Positions 22,431 through 31,571 are shown, counted from the stretch's first letter. The stretch: DNA of 49,298 nucleotides from Ruminococcus sp. (GCA_017934425.1 JAGBJO010000032.1:1-49298); one strand, 5' to 3'. Program-made: numbers and translations. The notes: generated by a model from the letters alone, not told the origin.

Positions 22431-24827
22431 ATGAAGTACGGACATTTCGACCTTGCGAACAAGGAATATGTTATCACTAATCCAGCTACACCTGCACCCT
22501 GGGCAAATTATCTCGGCGATCCTGAGTACGGCGCTATAATCTCTAATAACGCTGCCGGCTACAGCTTCGTAAAGTCAGGAGCTAACGGACGTATCACACG
22601 TTTCCGCTTCAATTCCGAAATGGCTCTGCCCGGCCGCTACATCTATATCCGTGACAATGAGGCTAACGACTACTGGTCAGCTTCATGGCAGCCTGTTGGC
22701 AAGCCCCTTGACCAGTACAAGAGCGAGTGCCGCCACGGTACTGCTTACACTGTTATCTCCGCTGAGTATACCGGCATCAAGTCTGAGGTAACTTACTACG
22801 TTCCCTACGGCAAGACTTATGAAGTATGGCGTGCTAAGGTAACCAACGATTCCGACAAGGAGAGAAAACTCTCAGTTTACGGTTTTGTTGAGTTCACTAA
22901 CGAGCCTAACTACGAGCAGGATCAGGTAAACCTCCAGTACACTCTGTTCATCACACGTACAAGCTTCGAGGAGAACAAGATTATCCAGCACATGAACGAG
23001 AACTCCGGCAGAGATGAAACAGGCTCAAACCACAAGGAGCGCTTCTTCGGTATGGTAGGCGCACCTATCTCCGCTTATAACGGTTCTCTTAGCGACTTCA
23101 TCGGCCCTTACAGAACTTTCTCCAATCCTATCGCTGTTGAGTCAGGAAAGTGCAACGGCGCTATGAACTACAATAGCAATTCCTGCGGCGCTCTCCAGAG
23201 TGATATCACTCTCGCTCCCGGTGAGACTCAGGAGTTCATCTATATCCTCGGTCAGCGTGACAACGCTCAGGCTACTGCTATACTTAATGAGTACAAGACT
23301 CCCGGCAAGGTAGACGCTGAGATAAAGCAGCTCAAGGACTACTGGCATGGTCAGCTTGACAACTTCCAGGTAGAGACTCCTTCCGAGGAATTCAACAACA
23401 TGATAAACGTATGGAACGCTTACCAGTGCTTCATCACTTTCATCTGGTCAAGAGCAGCTTCTTTCGTTTACTGCGGTCTGAGAAACGGCTACGGCTATCG
23501 TGATACAGTTCAGGATATCCAGGGTATTATCCACCTTGATCCTGAAATGGCTGCTGAGAAGATCAGATTCATGCTCTCCGCTCAGGTCGATAACGGCGGC
23601 GGTCTGCCTCTGGTTAAGTTCAACCACAATGCAGGTCACGAGAATACTCCCGATGATCCTGAGTACGTTAAGGAGACAGGTCACCCCTCTTACCGTGCAG
23701 ATGATGCTCTCTGGCTGTTCCCCACTATCGTTAAGTATATCGGTGAATCCGGTAACAAGGGCTTCCTCGATGAGGTTATCGTTTACGCTAACGGCGGCGA
23801 GGCTACTGTTTACGACCACCTGAAGAACGCTATCCGCTTCTCTATGGAGCGTCTTGGCGACCACAATATGCCTGCCGGTCTCCACGCTGACTGGAACGAC
23901 TGCCTCCGTCTGGGTGCAAAGGGCGAGTCTACATTCGTTGCATTCCAGCTTTACTACGCTATGAGCGTTATCAAGGATATGGCTAAGTCCAGAAATGATG
24001 CTGAGTATATCGCTTACATCGACGACGTTCAGGGCAAGCTGGCTGATGCTCTTGAGAAGTGCTGGGACGAGGACAGATTTATCCGTGGTATCCGTGACAA
24101 CGGCGTTATTGTTGGCGCTAAGAAGGATCCTGAGGCTAATATGTGGCTCAATCCTCAGTCATGGAGCGTAATCTCCAAGTTCGCTTCCGATGAGCAGGCT
24201 AAGAAGGCTATGGATTCCGTTCACGATATCCTGAATACTCCTTACGGCGCTAAGCTTCTTGATCCCCCTTATAAGGATCACTACTTCGACGGCGCTCTCA
24301 TGCACATCTTCAACGACGATACTAAGGAAAACGGCGGTATCTTCTCACAGTCACAGGGCTGGCTTATCCTCGCTGAGGCTCTGCTGGGCAACGGCGACCG
24401 TGCTTTTGAGTACTTCATGGAAAGCTCTCCTGCTGCTATGAACGACAAGGCTGAGATAAGAGTTATGGAGCCTTACGTTCACGGTCAGTTCACTGAGTCA
24501 AAGGCTTCTCCTTTCGAGGGTCGTTCACACGTTCACTGGCTCACCGGTACTGCTTCAACTGTTATGGTAGGCTGCGTTGAGGGTATCTGCGGTATGCGTC
24601 CCGATCAGGACGGTCTGACTATCGCTCCTTCTATTCCCGCTGCATGGGACGGCTTCAAGATCCGCAAGAACTTCCGTGGCAAGAAGCTGAATATCTCTAT
24701 CGACAACTCCGCACACGTTCAGAGCGGTGTCAAGGAGATCGTTCTCAACGGCACTAAGCTTTCCAGCAACTACGTTCCCGCTGACCAGCTCGCTGACGTT
24801 AACGAGATCACTGTAGTTCTTGGTTAA
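22431..24827 (+). CDS. GH94 disaccharide/oligosaccharide phosphorylase
   Basis: 798 residues, all the GH94 architecture: N-terminal beta-sandwich (MKYGHFD..KEYVITNPATPAPWANYLG, about 1-270), helical linker, (alpha/alpha)6 barrel with RNGYGYRDTVQDIQG and the catalytic acid Asp490 in HADWNDCLRLG, and a C-terminal sandwich with HWLTGTASTVMV. The enzyme cleaves a beta-glucosidic bond with phosphate, releasing a sugar 1-phosphate in the cytoplasm. Specificity is uncertain: PAPWANYLG, GRYIYIRD, DYWSASWQPV and NEITVVLG look closer to chitobiose- or cellobionate-type and cellodextrin phosphorylases than to the classical cellobiose phosphorylase as I remember it. Codon use is strongly biased toward -CT/-TC endings, as in a highly expressed gene. 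Monocistronic, with promoter and terminator; no transporter adjacent. Confidence 0.88.
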   Translation: MKYGHFDLANKEYVITNPATPAPWANYLGDPEYGAIISNNAAGYSFVKSGANGRITRFRFNSEMALPGRYIYIRDNEANDYWSASWQPVGKPLDQYKSECRHGTAYTVISAEYTGIKSEVTYYVPYGKTYEVWRAKVTNDSDKERKLSVYGFVEFTNEPNYEQDQVNLQYTLFITRTSFEENKIIQHMNENSGRDETGSNHKERFFGMVGAPISAYNGSLSDFIGPYRTFSNPIAVESGKCNGAMNYNSNSCGALQSDITLAPGETQEFIYILGQRDNAQATAILNEYKTPGKVDAEIKQLKDYWHGQLDNFQVETPSEEFNNMINVWNAYQCFITFIWSRAASFVYCGLRNGYGYRDTVQDIQGIIHLDPEMAAEKIRFMLSAQVDNGGGLPLVKFNHNAGHENTPDDPEYVKETGHPSYRADDALWLFPTIVKYIGESGNKGFLDEVIVYANGGEATVYDHLKNAIRFSMERLGDHNMPAGLHADWNDCLRLGAKGESTFVAFQLYYAMSVIKDMAKSRNDAEYIAYIDDVQGKLADALEKCWDEDRFIRGIRDNGVIVGAKKDPEANMWLNPQSWSVISKFASDEQAKKAMDSVHDILNTPYGAKLLDPPYKDHYFDGALMHIFNDDTKENGGIFSQSQGWLILAEALLGNGDRAFEYFMESSPAAMNDKAEIRVMEPYVHGQFTESKASPFEGRSHVHWLTGTASTVMVGCVEGICGMRPDQDGLTIAPSIPAAWDGFKIRKNFRGKKLNISIDNSAHVQSGVKEIVLNGTKLSSNYVPADQLADVNEITVVLG

Positions 24828-24837
24828 TTGCTCGTTC

Positions 24838-24910
24838 CCACAAGGGGCGCTGCCCCTTGACCCCGGCAGGGCTCTGCCCTGCACCCGCACGCTTTTATGA
24901 AAAGCGTGGG
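24838..24910. repeat. GC-rich palindromic repeat family B, copy 1
   Basis: CAAGGGGCGCTGCCCCTTG, GCAGGGCTCTGCCCTGC and CACGCTTTTATGAAAAGCGTG are three consecutive palindromes. The same modules in inverted order appear at 25037-25134, so the two copies flank the terminators between the convergent GH94 and patatin genes. Confidence 0.85.
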
Positions 24911-24934
24911 AAAAAATATTTGTGTGCGATTACC

Positions 24935-24972
24935 GTTCCCCGTTACTATTTTAGTATCGGGGAACTTTTTTA
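24935..24972 (+). terminator. Terminator of the GH94 gene
   Basis: GTTCCCCG (24935-24942) pairs with CGGGGAAC (24958-24965), followed by TTTTTTA. The loop can pair further (ACTA/TAGT). Confidence 0.88.
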
Positions 24973-24975
24973 TAG

Positions 24976-25013
24976 ACATAAAAATACTCCCCGTGAAGAA
25001 TTTTTACGGGGAG
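24976..25013 (-). terminator. Terminator of the lipoprotein-patatin operon
   Basis: On the minus strand CTCCCCGT (25006-25013) pairs with ACGGGGAG (24987-24994) and is followed by TATTTTTATGT. Confidence 0.85.
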
Positions 25014-25036
25014 CAGTCATATTAACGTCAATTTGT

Positions 25037-25134
25037 TTTCCCACGCTTTTTAAAAAAGCGTGCGGGGTCAAGGGGCAGAGCCCCTTGCGGGTGCAGGGCA
25101 GAGCCCGCCGGGGTGCAGGGGCAGAGCCCTGCAA
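25037..25134. repeat. GC-rich palindromic repeat family B, copy 2 (inverted)
   Basis: CCCACGCTTTTTAAAAAAGCGTG, 25038-25060, then CAAGGGGCAGAGCCCCTTG, GCAGGGCAGAGCCC and GCAGGGGCAGAGCCCTGC. Four adjacent GC-rich palindromes ending 5 bases from the patatin stop codon. Confidence 0.85.
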
Positions 25135-25138
25135 GCCG

Positions 25139-26038
25139 TCATACAGTAAGGTTACGGAGAGATGGGAGAGCGGCAAGAGTATCGTTGTAGCCCAGGTTGA
25201 TGTCACGGCGTATCTTTTCGGGGGTCAGGTTGAGAGTGCCGGTGAGGAAGCCGCCCATACTTTCGCTGGGGATAATGTTGACTATCTGTGCGCCGGTGAA
25301 CTTGCTCTGACCGGAAATGTCGGCATCGTCTTTCAGGTGAACTGCGATAATACGGCGAAAACCCTTGTTGTAGAGAGTTGCGATAGGGGTATTATCGCCA
25401 GCGCCGGGATAGCCGCCGTCAACAAAAGACCCTTCCATACCCTTTATCTTCACGCCCTCAGTGCCACAGTAAACGCCAGGGAGCGCTGCGGACGCAAGAA
25501 CCATGTCCTTTCGCTGCTGGTCGTCATAGAGGACGCTGCTCAGGCGGAAGGTTTCCAGTTCCAGGGAAGAACCGCTGCCGATGCGGACGCTGTGGACGTA
25601 TATTTTATGACGGAGATTTTTGAAGTCAACGTTCTTGTCAATGAGTTCTGAGAGCCGGTTCTGAGTGAACGGCAGACCGTTGGTATACAGGCTGTCAACG
25701 TCCGGGTAGAGGTACTTTGCAACAGCGGACAGGTTGGAAAGCTTGACAGTAGACGGATCGGGAGTATCCGGGGAATCAGTGAACAGGCTGGAAATATTCT
25801 TAGCGATCCTGCCAACGTCCAGGGTCATCATGTCCGAAAGCTTCAGGTCGAGCCAGACCTTTTCCGCCGCAGCCCCCAGGCTGTCCAGCAGAACGGCGTT
25901 CAGAGCGCCAACGGACGTGCCTGAGAAAGCTGTTATATGCTCGGTGATATTGTAGTGGGAGAGCGCCTTGTATACTCCTACTTCGTAAGCGCCCTTAGCG
26001 CCGCCGCCGCTGAGAACGAGTCCTATTGGCTCAGCCAT
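25139..26038 (-). CDS. Patatin-like phospholipase
   Basis: 299 residues. Ser-Asp dyad lipase motifs are intact: oxyanion loop LVLSGGGAKGAYEVGVYKAL at the N-terminus, nucleophile elbow FSGTSVGALNAVL, and the Asp of FVDGGYPG (about residue 210). No signal peptide or membrane span, so probably a cytoplasmic acyl hydrolase acting on membrane lipids, like RssA-type bacterial patatins. AGGAGG precedes the ATG. It overlaps the upstream lipoprotein gene by 8 bases, so the two are translationally coupled. Substrate unknown. Confidence 0.9.
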   Translation of the reverse strand: MAEPIGLVLSGGGAKGAYEVGVYKALSHYNITEHITAFSGTSVGALNAVLLDSLGAAAEKVWLDLKLSDMMTLDVGRIAKNISSLFTDSPDTPDPSTVKLSNLSAVAKYLYPDVDSLYTNGLPFTQNRLSELIDKNVDFKNLRHKIYVHSVRIGSGSSLELETFRLSSVLYDDQQRKDMVLASAALPGVYCGTEGVKIKGMEGSFVDGGYPGAGDNTPIATLYNKGFRRIIAVHLKDDADISGQSKFTGAQIVNIIPSESMGGFLTGTLNLTPEKIRRDINLGYNDTLAALPSLRNLTV

Positions 26039-27011
26039 TGTTCTGTGCAGCCTCCTGCGCCATTTCGTGAGCTTCGTCGATAGCGTCCTGAGCGAACTTG
26101 TTTACCTCGGAAGCTTTTTCCTCGGCAGCAGCAAGTTCAGCGTCGATATTGATATCGACCTCTGTGGCTGTTTCATCTGATGCAGGGGCTTCCTCGGCAG
26201 GGGCTTCCTCAGCAGCAGCTTCGCTCAGCTGGAGGGGGATAGAGTTGCCGTCCTCGTCATAGAAAACGATGTTATCAACGTAGAGGTTGCCCTCGTTAGC
26301 CAGACCCCAGCGCATGATGAGGAAGTTAGCGTCGGTCATATCCTCGCTCCAGATCTGACCGCCGGCAGCCAGAGCGAACTTATAGGTAACATGAACAGCG
26401 CCGGACATCTCGAAGTTATACTCGCCGCCCTCGAATTCGCCAAACTGATACCACTTATCGCCTGCAACGACAGTACCGCCGCCGCCGCCGATCCAGCCGG
26501 GGGCTTTAACGCCGTCAGCGTCGTCAGTTGAGAGGTTAGCAGCAGTAGCATCGGCGTAGAGGTCAAGTTCGATCCTGCGGACTTTAGCCAGGTTCTCAGT
26601 ACCGATAAGAGCGGCAGCGTTTATCTCGATCTTCTGTACAAGTTCATCAGCGGCAGATGTGCCAGAGTCGGTGAATTTCAGCATCTTGTTGCCGTCAACC
26701 TCCACAACAGACAGTTCGCCCTGAGCGGAATCCGGGTCAGTTGTCTTAGGTGAAGCGAAGCTGAAATTGCCGTCGGAGAAGTCAACTGTATTAGGGTCAG
26801 AAGCCTCAACGGGGGTAGGGGGGAGGAGTTCCTCCTCGGTAGTGGGTTCGGTATCAGCCTCAGTGGGAGCTTCTGTAGCCTCGGTAGTCTGGGCAGAGGC
26901 TTCAGTAGCGGGTTCGGAAGAACTTCCCTCTGCCGGTTTTTCGCCGCATGAGTACATAGCGGAAGCAAGAGCGAGAGCCAGAGCGCTGGCAGCGATTTTT
27001 TTGTAGTCCAT
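26031..27011 (-). CDS. Secreted lipoprotein with CBM-like beta domain
   Basis: 326 residues. Signal peptide with lipobox (ALASAMYSC, Cys at residue 22), then a Thr/Glu/Pro/Ser linker to about residue 70. Residues about 72-262 form a beta-rich domain starting VDFSDGNFSFASPK with W/Y-rich strands (APGWIGGGGG, DKWYQFGEFEGGEYNFEMSG) and ending NLYVDNIVFYDEDG, which resembles the jelly-roll carbohydrate-binding modules of fibrolytic bacteria. The C-terminus is an acidic Ala/Glu-rich helix. No catalytic motif. Start follows AAGGAGATAACACT. It is translationally coupled to the patatin gene. Binding to polysaccharide is inferred from shape and organism only. Confidence 0.7.
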   Translation of the reverse strand: MDYKKIAASALALALASAMYSCGEKPAEGSSSEPATEASAQTTEATEAPTEADTEPTTEEELLPPTPVEASDPNTVDFSDGNFSFASPKTTDPDSAQGELSVVEVDGNKMLKFTDSGTSAADELVQKIEINAAALIGTENLAKVRRIELDLYADATAANLSTDDADGVKAPGWIGGGGGTVVAGDKWYQFGEFEGGEYNFEMSGAVHVTYKFALAAGGQIWSEDMTDANFLIMRWGLANEGNLYVDNIVFYDEDGNSIPLQLSEAAAEEAPAEEAPASDETATEVDINIDAELAAAEEKASEVNKFAQDAIDEAHEMAQEAAQNNG

Positions 27012-27034
27012 AGTGTTATCTCCTTTTTATTAAT

Positions 27035-27065
27035 AAAAACGCCCTCCGCTATAGCAGAGGGCATT
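27035..27065 (-). terminator. Terminator of the Thr/Ala-stalk protein gene
   Basis: GCCCTC (27040-27045) pairs with GAGGGC (27057-27062) with an inner GCT/AGC extension; on the minus strand GTTTTTATTAATAAAAA follows. No separate promoter is obvious for the downstream lipoprotein gene, so partial read-through is likely. Confidence 0.8.
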
Positions 27066-27090
27066 TAGTTTACTCGTTCAGAAACTTAAA

Positions 27091-27924
27091 TTAGTCTCTC
27101 TTCTTAGCAACGAAAGCGCAAGCAGCAGCAGCGCCGATAGCAACCAGAGCAACGCCAACGCCAGCATCACCTGTAGCAGCAGCAGTCTCTGTCTTAGCAG
27201 CAGCAGTTGTAGCAGCAGCCTTAGCTGTAGTAGCAGCGGCAGTTGTAGCAGCAGCTGTAGTTGTAGCAGCAGCAGTTGTTGTAGCAGCAGCCTCAGTAGT
27301 TGCAGCAGCCTCAGTTGTAGCAGCCTCGGTTGTAGTAGCAGCCTCAGTTGTCTCAGCCTCAGTTGTAGGAGCAACAGTCTCAGTTACGTTGGAAGTACCC
27401 TCAGCGCCAGTACCGGAAACAGTGAATACAACCTTGATCTGTGACTGAATGTCAGTATTGTCAGCGATGATCTTTGTGGAGTTCTGAGCCCAGTCGCCAC
27501 GGAGGTAGATTCTTGTTGTACCAGGCTTATCGCCCTCATAGTAAGCTGTGTTTACAGCAGCGCTTGCATCATAGCCTTCCAGAAGAACGCCGTCGATGTA
27601 AACTTCATCAAGAGTAACGCTCAGGTTCTCGAAAGTATCTGTTGTGAAGTTATCAACGCCCTGGGGAGCGATAACAACTGTAACGAAGAAGTTATCAGCT
27701 GTATTTGTAGCCTCAGCGGTATCCCAAACTACCTGGTACTGAGCGTCACCGTCGATCTCAGTAACTGTGTTGGACATATCCCAGCTTGAGATAGTACCGA
27801 ACTGACCTTCCAGATCAGCCTTACCGATTACGTCGCCAGCGTTTGCAGTCATGCTCATAGCAGCGAAAGCGCTTACAGAGATAGCAGAAGCTGCCATTGT
27901 TGCGAGGATCTTAGTCATCTTCAT
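27091..27924 (-). CDS. Secreted Thr/Ala-stalk surface protein with C-terminal anchor
   Basis: 277 residues from ATG 27924, with AGGAG 9 bases upstream; an in-frame ATG 18 bases earlier precedes that site and is not used. Signal peptide (MKMTKILATMAASAISVSAFAAMSMTANA), a beta-rich domain of about 150 residues (GDVIGKADLEGQFG ... IQSQIKVVFTVSG), a low-complexity stalk built from TTEAATTEAAATT-type units (about 185-250), then a terminal hydrophobic span and KKRD. The span is preceded by TGDAG instead of LPxTG; this TGD[AS]G-span-basic-tail ending is common in ruminococcal surface proteins and suggests a membrane anchor or unconventional sorting signal. The head domain is unrecognised and may be a carbohydrate- or protein-binding sandwich. 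Confidence 0.75.
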   Translation of the reverse strand: MKMTKILATMAASAISVSAFAAMSMTANAGDVIGKADLEGQFGTISSWDMSNTVTEIDGDAQYQVVWDTAEATNTADNFFVTVVIAPQGVDNFTTDTFENLSVTLDEVYIDGVLLEGYDASAAVNTAYYEGDKPGTTRIYLRGDWAQNSTKIIADNTDIQSQIKVVFTVSGTGAEGTSNVTETVAPTTEAETTEAATTTEAATTEAAATTEAAATTTAAATTTAAATTAAATTAKAAATTAAAKTETAAATGDAGVGVALVAIGAAAACAFVAKKRD

Positions 27925-28007
27925 AATTAAAACTCCTAACATTTTGATTTTACAGGCTTTAGCGAGGGAAATGTAGATATATGCCTGTATAAAAAATTCA
28001 TAACATC

Positions 28008-28036
28008 ATTGTAACATAATTTTACGCCCTTGTAAA
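28008..28036 (-). promoter_or_regulatory. Promoter of the Thr/Ala-stalk protein gene
   Basis: Minus strand: TTTACA (28031-28036), 17 bases, TACAAT (28008-28013). Leader of about 75 bases to the ATG. Confidence 0.75.
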
Positions 28037-28067
28037 GCGTCATATTGCACAATGTTAGACTTTAAAT

Positions 28068-28098
28068 TTGGTCAGTTTACCTTAATTCTGACCAGATT
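28068..28098 (-). terminator. Possible terminator overlapping the end of mfd
   Basis: TGGTCAG and CTGACCA form a stem that spans the mfd stop codon, followed on the minus strand by AAATTTAAAG. The T-run is poor. Confidence 0.4.
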
Positions 28099-31000
28099 TT
28101 GCTTTAGCTTCTGCTAACAAGTCAACCACGCTTTTCATCATTTCAAAAGGACGCATCTTAGGCGGGAGTTTCACGGAAACATAAGATTTCCCTACGCAGT
28201 TGAAGGTAACTCTGCCCTTGTATGGCACTTGCAGGGCTGCTATCTGTTCAGCGCTGAGGAACTCGGTATAGAAGTACATCACGCCGCTTCGCTGGTTTAT
28301 CTCGCTGATACCAAGATGAGAAGCCTTGTTTCGCAGGAGCGATACTTCGATAAGTCCCAGTACAGCCTTTGGCGGATCGCCATAGCGGTCGATGAGTTCG
28401 TCGATAAGGTCGGTCTTTTCCTCGTCGGAGGTAACGAGCATGATCTTCCTGTAAAGGTCGATACGCTGGTTCATGCTGGATATATAGCTTTCTGGGATAT
28501 GGGCATTTATCTGGATATCCACCATGCAGTCCATTATCTTTTCCGGCTGTTCGCCCTTTTCCTCAGCGATAGCTTCTGAGAGAAGCTTTATGTACATATC
28601 GTATCCTACGGCTTCCATATGACCATGCTGACTTCCGCCCAGGATACTTCCTGCGCCTCTTATTTCCAGGTCACGCAGGGCGATCCGGAAACCGCTGCCG
28701 AACTGTGTGAATTCACGCATAGCATTAAGGCGCTTTGTAGCTATTTCCGTAAGTGCCTTATCACGGCGGTAGGTGAAGTAGGCATAGCCACGGCGGTTGG
28801 AGCGTCCCACACGTCCACGAAGCTGGTAAAGCTGAGACAGACCGAACCGGTCGGAGTCCTCAATAATAAGTGTATTGACATTGGGAACGTCAACGCCTGT
28901 TTCTATAATAGTAGTACAAACGAGTATATCTATCTCATGCTCCACAAGCTGCTGCCATATGCTGCTCATTTCGTCCTCGCTCATCTGACCGTGTGCATAG
29001 GCGATACGGGCTTCGGGAACGAGTTTTTTGAGCCTGCTTGCACACAGGTCGATGGTTTCCACACGGTTGTGGATATAGTAGACCTGACCGCCACGGCGAA
29101 GTTCACGGATAATAGCCTGACCGATAGTACCCACGTTGTATTCCACAACATAGGTCTGTACCGGGTGGCGATCCTGGGGAGGTTCTTCCAGGACGGACAT
29201 ATCACGAATACCGCTCATAGCCATATTCAGTGTGCGGGGGATAGGGGTTGCAGACAGCATAAGCACATCAACGCCGGTGAAGCTTTCCTTGAATTTCTCC
29301 TTATGTGCAACGCCGAAACGCTGTTCCTCGTCGATTATGGCAAGACCTAAGTCTTTGAATACCACGCTTTTCTGTATTATCTTATGTGTGCCGATAAGCA
29401 GGTCTATCTTGCCCTTTTTCAGCTTGGAGATTATTTCTTTCTGCTGTTTGGGAGTGCGGTAGCGTGAGAGAAGCTCAACATTTACCGGGAACTGCTCAAA
29501 CCGGCGCAGGGCAGTCTGGTAATGCTGGAATGCAAGCACTGTGGTTGGCGCAAGAAGCGCACACTGTTTTCCGGCGAGTATGCACTTCATAGCCGCACGC
29601 AGGGCGACTTCTGTTTTTCCGAAGCCAACGTCGCCGCAAAGCAGTCTCTCCATAGGTCGGCTGCGTTCCATATCCGCCTTAATTTCGCTGATAGCGTTAA
29701 GCTGGTCGTCAGTCTCCACATATGGGAAACGTTCCTCGAAGTCGTGCTGCATTTCGTCGTCCGGGTAGAAAGCAAAGCCTTTGCTTTTCTCACGTTTAGC
29801 GTAAAGGGCGATAAGTTCCTTAGCCATATCCTTTACGGCGCTCTTAACACGGCTTCTGGTCTTTTGCCACTCGTTTGAGGAAAGCTTGTTCAGCTTTACA
29901 GAAGCGTCATCACGAGGGCCGATGTACTTTGAAACCATATCAAGCTGAGTTACCGGGATATACAGCTTATCAGTACCGGCGTACTGGATAGTGAGGTAGT
30001 CCTTGATGATGCCGTCAAATTCCAGCTTGCGTATGCCGATGAAACGACCGATACCGTGGTTGACGTGTACTACAAGGTCGCCCTCGGATATGTCTGCAAG
30101 GGAACGTATCTCCTCGGCTTTATTCTTACGGCGTTTAGTTTTCCGGCGGACGGAATCCAGCGAGCGACCCTGAGTGATAAGAGCGGTGCGGTTTTCCTGA
30201 TACTCAAAACCGCCGCTGAAGCTTCCGGACATAAGGGTAACTCTGCCATGAAGCGGCTCGGTATCGTCGCTGGCGATATCGCAGGGGATACCGTTATCGG
30301 TAAGGTCCTGCTGGATTATGGGCAGGGTCTTTTCGCTGCCGGCAGCGAGTATAACACGGTATTTCCGGGAGATGTACTCTGATAAGTCCTCGGTAAGCTG
30401 TTTGAGTTCGCCGCTCCAGCTTGCGTTCTGGGAAGCCTCGAAGCTTACCAGACGGCGGAAGTCAACTCTGTCGCCGGATTGCAGGAAACTGCTGATATAC
30501 AGGCATTTCCTCGTGTCAGCGATATGCCTTACAGCAGAAAGTTCCATGCAGTAGCCCTCCAGACCACGGCAAAGCTGACCGTCCTCGATAAGTATGCGGA
30601 TATCTTCTGTATACCGGGCAAGGATACCCTCAGCCGCCGCCATAACTTCCGAGTAGTCGATGAAGCTTACAGCGCCGTCGATGTAGTCGAAAACGGTGGA
30701 GGTTTCGGGGTATACCAGCGGATAGTACTTTATACCGTGAACGAGTATCTCGCCTGCACGAAGTCTGCGGACATCGGCGCTGAGGTTGTCACGGACAGCG
30801 TTCATGCGCTTGCCACGGACTTTTTTGGAGAGTTCCTCGATAGCGTCAGCCAGTTCGTTGCAGTCGTAGAGCATTTCGCTGGCAGGGGGTATCTCCAGGA
30901 CAGTGAGTTTATCGCTTGTACGGCGCTGGGTATCGGTATCAAACTCGGTGATAGAGTCGATCTCATCGCCCCAGAGTTCGATACGGACAGGTCTTTCCGC

Positions 31001-31555
31001 CTGTACCGGGAAAATATCCATGATATCGCCACGGACGGAGAACTGCGAAGCGCCCTCAACTTTCTCGCATCGCTGGTAGCCGTTTCTGGTGAGGGCGAGG
31101 CAGAGAGCGTCACGGTTAAGTGGTTCGTCAGCGGATATGCTAAGGCAGGCGCTTTTCAGCTTATTCTTAGGAATGACCGGCTGCATGACTGCTTCGATAC
31201 TTGCACAAAGGACATTGCAAGTGCCGTCCATAGCCCTTGTGAGAGCCGCAAGGCGCATATACTCATACTCCTTGTTGGCGCTGTCAGCGGGGGTCAGTGA
31301 AAGTTCCCTTGAAGGGAAAAGCAGGGCAGTCTCGCTGCCGCACATCATATTTATATCGTCGCAAAGGCGTTTGGCTTCGGCTTCCGTACCGGTGATAACA
31401 AGCTGAACGCCCTTGTCAGCCATAGCGTAAATAAGGTTTGCTTGGTGGATATGGGAAAGACCCGTTACAGAAACGGGAGTTTCGTTTTTATCGAGAGCGT
31501 CCATGATACTTGCGTACCCGGACAGTTCCCGGAATATCTGGCGGTACAGCTTCAT
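28082..31555 (-). CDS. mfd: Transcription-repair coupling factor Mfd
   Basis: 1157 residues, the normal length. UvrB-like N-terminal module (from TGLSHIHQANLIYAMADKG), RNA polymerase-interacting domain (GDLVVHVNHGIGRFIGIRKLEFDG), helicase motifs LLCGDVGFGKTEVALRAAMK (Walker A), IIDEEQRFG (DEEQ box), LSATPIPRTL, and TRG motif region ending IRGAGSILGGSQHGHMEAVGYDMY. It removes stalled RNA polymerase and recruits UvrA. Last gene of the operon with pth; the gap to pth is 16 bases and AGGAGGAGGCA precedes the ATG. The long open frames on the opposite strand are codon-bias artefacts. Confidence 0.97.
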   Translation of the reverse strand: MKLYRQIFRELSGYASIMDALDKNETPVSVTGLSHIHQANLIYAMADKGVQLVITGTEAEAKRLCDDINMMCGSETALLFPSRELSLTPADSANKEYEYMRLAALTRAMDGTCNVLCASIEAVMQPVIPKNKLKSACLSISADEPLNRDALCLALTRNGYQRCEKVEGASQFSVRGDIMDIFPVQAERPVRIELWGDEIDSITEFDTDTQRRTSDKLTVLEIPPASEMLYDCNELADAIEELSKKVRGKRMNAVRDNLSADVRRLRAGEILVHGIKYYPLVYPETSTVFDYIDGAVSFIDYSEVMAAAEGILARYTEDIRILIEDGQLCRGLEGYCMELSAVRHIADTRKCLYISSFLQSGDRVDFRRLVSFEASQNASWSGELKQLTEDLSEYISRKYRVILAAGSEKTLPIIQQDLTDNGIPCDIASDDTEPLHGRVTLMSGSFSGGFEYQENRTALITQGRSLDSVRRKTKRRKNKAEEIRSLADISEGDLVVHVNHGIGRFIGIRKLEFDGIIKDYLTIQYAGTDKLYIPVTQLDMVSKYIGPRDDASVKLNKLSSNEWQKTRSRVKSAVKDMAKELIALYAKREKSKGFAFYPDDEMQHDFEERFPYVETDDQLNAISEIKADMERSRPMERLLCGDVGFGKTEVALRAAMKCILAGKQCALLAPTTVLAFQHYQTALRRFEQFPVNVELLSRYRTPKQQKEIISKLKKGKIDLLIGTHKIIQKSVVFKDLGLAIIDEEQRFGVAHKEKFKESFTGVDVLMLSATPIPRTLNMAMSGIRDMSVLEEPPQDRHPVQTYVVEYNVGTIGQAIIRELRRGGQVYYIHNRVETIDLCASRLKKLVPEARIAYAHGQMSEDEMSSIWQQLVEHEIDILVCTTIIETGVDVPNVNTLIIEDSDRFGLSQLYQLRGRVGRSNRRGYAYFTYRRDKALTEIATKRLNAMREFTQFGSGFRIALRDLEIRGAGSILGGSQHGHMEAVGYDMYIKLLSEAIAEEKGEQPEKIMDCMVDIQINAHIPESYISSMNQRIDLYRKIMLVTSDEEKTDLIDELIDRYGDPPKAVLGLIEVSLLRNKASHLGISEINQRSGVMYFYTEFLSAEQIAALQVPYKGRVTFNCVGKSYVSVKLPPKMRPFEMMKSVVDLLAEAKAKSGQN

Positions 31556-31571
31556 TGCCTCCTCCTTTGCT

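Noticed and set aside
27180..27370. Tandem DNA repeats that could be a CRISPR or minisatellite
   Set aside because: They encode the Thr/Ala-rich stalk of a secreted protein in one frame; a repetitive coding region explains them.
30479..31300. 273-codon plus-strand open frame
   Set aside because: Entirely antisense to mfd, with no recognisable protein; a by-product of codon bias.
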